Below are positions 26,582 to 27,046 of a stretch of 27,046 bases of DNA, one piece after another. The DNA comes from a virus. The stretch's first letter is position 1; each line of letters opens with the position of its first letter. The notes beneath the pieces were generated by a model. That model was not told the origin of the DNA. It ran no database searches and was given only the letters and a program-made list of their open reading frames with translations. The stretch spans positions 1 to 27,046 of the IMG/VR virus record IMGVR_UViG_3300046519_000202; one strand, written 5' to 3'. A program made the position numbers and the translations under genes.

Positions 26582-27046
26582 ATGGCACGCGAAATTGAAA
26601 CGTTCGTGGTCGGCGGCCTCGTCAAGATGCGCAAGTATGGCCTTGGCGGTGCATTTACCCCGGTCGGCCTGGTGTCGACCCTGACCCAGGCCATCGAGAA
26701 AACCGACATTACCCTGGCCGATACCACCACCCCGCAGGGCGGCGAGTATGACGCCTTGAGCCGGATCAGCAGCATGACGCTGACCATGAACTGGCGCGAG
26801 TTCTACAGTGGCAACATGGCGGCGATGTACTGGGGCGAGTTGGAGAAGGTTCCGGCCGCTACCGTCACTGACGAGGCCCACACAGCGACCAAAGGCGGCA
26901 CCATCCTCCTGGACAAAATGCCGCTCACCATCACCTCGGTCATGCCTGCCGCCGGCGGTGCCGCCTTCGTGGAAGGTGATGACTACCAGATGACCGGTTC
27001 GGGCATCGAGATCCTGGAAGCAGGCGCGATCGCAGCCGACGCTGAA
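26582..27046 (+). CDS. Major tail-tube-like protein (partial, cut by the window end)
   Basis: 155 residues are visible and the frame stays open at the edge. The ATG at 26582 has GGAG 10 bases upstream. The sequence is beta-rich with small polar residues (EIETFVVGGLVKMRKYGLGG, SRISSMTLTMNWREFYSGN, GDDYQMTGSGIEILE), as is usual for siphophage tail-tube subunits in the gpV place, directly after U. Chaperone, tape-measure and tip genes are expected beyond the edge. Confidence 0.8.
   Translation, partial: MAREIETFVVGGLVKMRKYGLGGAFTPVGLVSTLTQAIEKTDITLADTTTPQGGEYDALSRISSMTLTMNWREFYSGNMAAMYWGELEKVPAATVTDEAHTATKGGTILLDKMPLTITSVMPAAGGAAFVEGDDYQMTGSGIEILEAGAIAADAE

Overview
This window is the left part of a lambda-like, cos-type siphophage prophage integrated in a Pseudomonas chromosome. 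The host assignment rests on a purC 3' end followed by tRNA-Ser(CGA), on genes that look like the Pseudomonas-associated families DUF1654 and DUF6555, and on the high G+C content. Only about the first 420 bases are chromosomal: the purC tail (3-230) and the tRNA gene (326-415), whose 3' end is the probable attachment site. The right end of the prophage lies beyond the window. All family names come from reading the sequence; no database search was run.

Layout. (1) Leftward early operon, 527-4164: a LuxR-type HTH protein, an Arc-like ribbon-helix-helix protein, five small unknown proteins, an excisionase-like protein and a tyrosine integrase, mostly with overlapping ends. It is transcribed from a strong PL promoter (4212-4240). 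(2) Immunity region, 4200-5865: an S24-type CI repressor, a P22-Cro-like gene, and a family of palindromic operators (TTTAG-N4-CTAAA). Two perfect copies lie at PL. Three copies (two perfect, one degenerate) lie between cI and cro in the same geometry as lambda OR1-OR3. An acidic DUF1654-like gene with a near-consensus LexA box sits between PL and cI. (3) Rightward early operon, 5656-14471: cro, a terminator-like leader, a run of small unknown genes, a Rha/KilAC regulator, an O-like replication initiator with an internal iteron-like origin candidate, a DnaC-like loader, a DnaB-like helicase, a second tyrosine recombinase with an intact catalytic set, and two unknown genes, the last in the position where lambda-like phages carry a late regulator.

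(4) Late-control and accessory region, 14489-18108: a near-consensus promoter followed about 40 bases later by an intrinsic terminator (a pR'-tR'-like pair), unknown accessory genes, a hicAB toxin-antitoxin pair on the opposite strand with its own promoter and repeats, a gene-free stretch rich in potential stem-loops ending in a terminator, two small membrane/coiled-coil proteins, a DUF6555-like gene and a small membrane protein. No endolysin is visible. (5) Structural region, 18105-27046: a gpZ-like protein unusually placed before the terminase, a candidate cos region, then lambda-order genes: Nu1-like small terminase, gpA-like large terminase, gpW-like joiner, portal, a protease/major-capsid fusion, a DUF2190-like decoration protein, an FII-like joiner, a gpU-like terminator, a small protein, and a tail-tube-like protein cut by the window end.

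How it works together (inference): CI bound at both operator clusters silences PL and PR. DNA damage would inactivate CI through its S24 self-cleavage domain and at the same time derepress the LexA-controlled DUF1654 gene. Early transcription then leads to replication, and a late regulator would allow reading past the late terminator into the packaging and morphogenesis genes.
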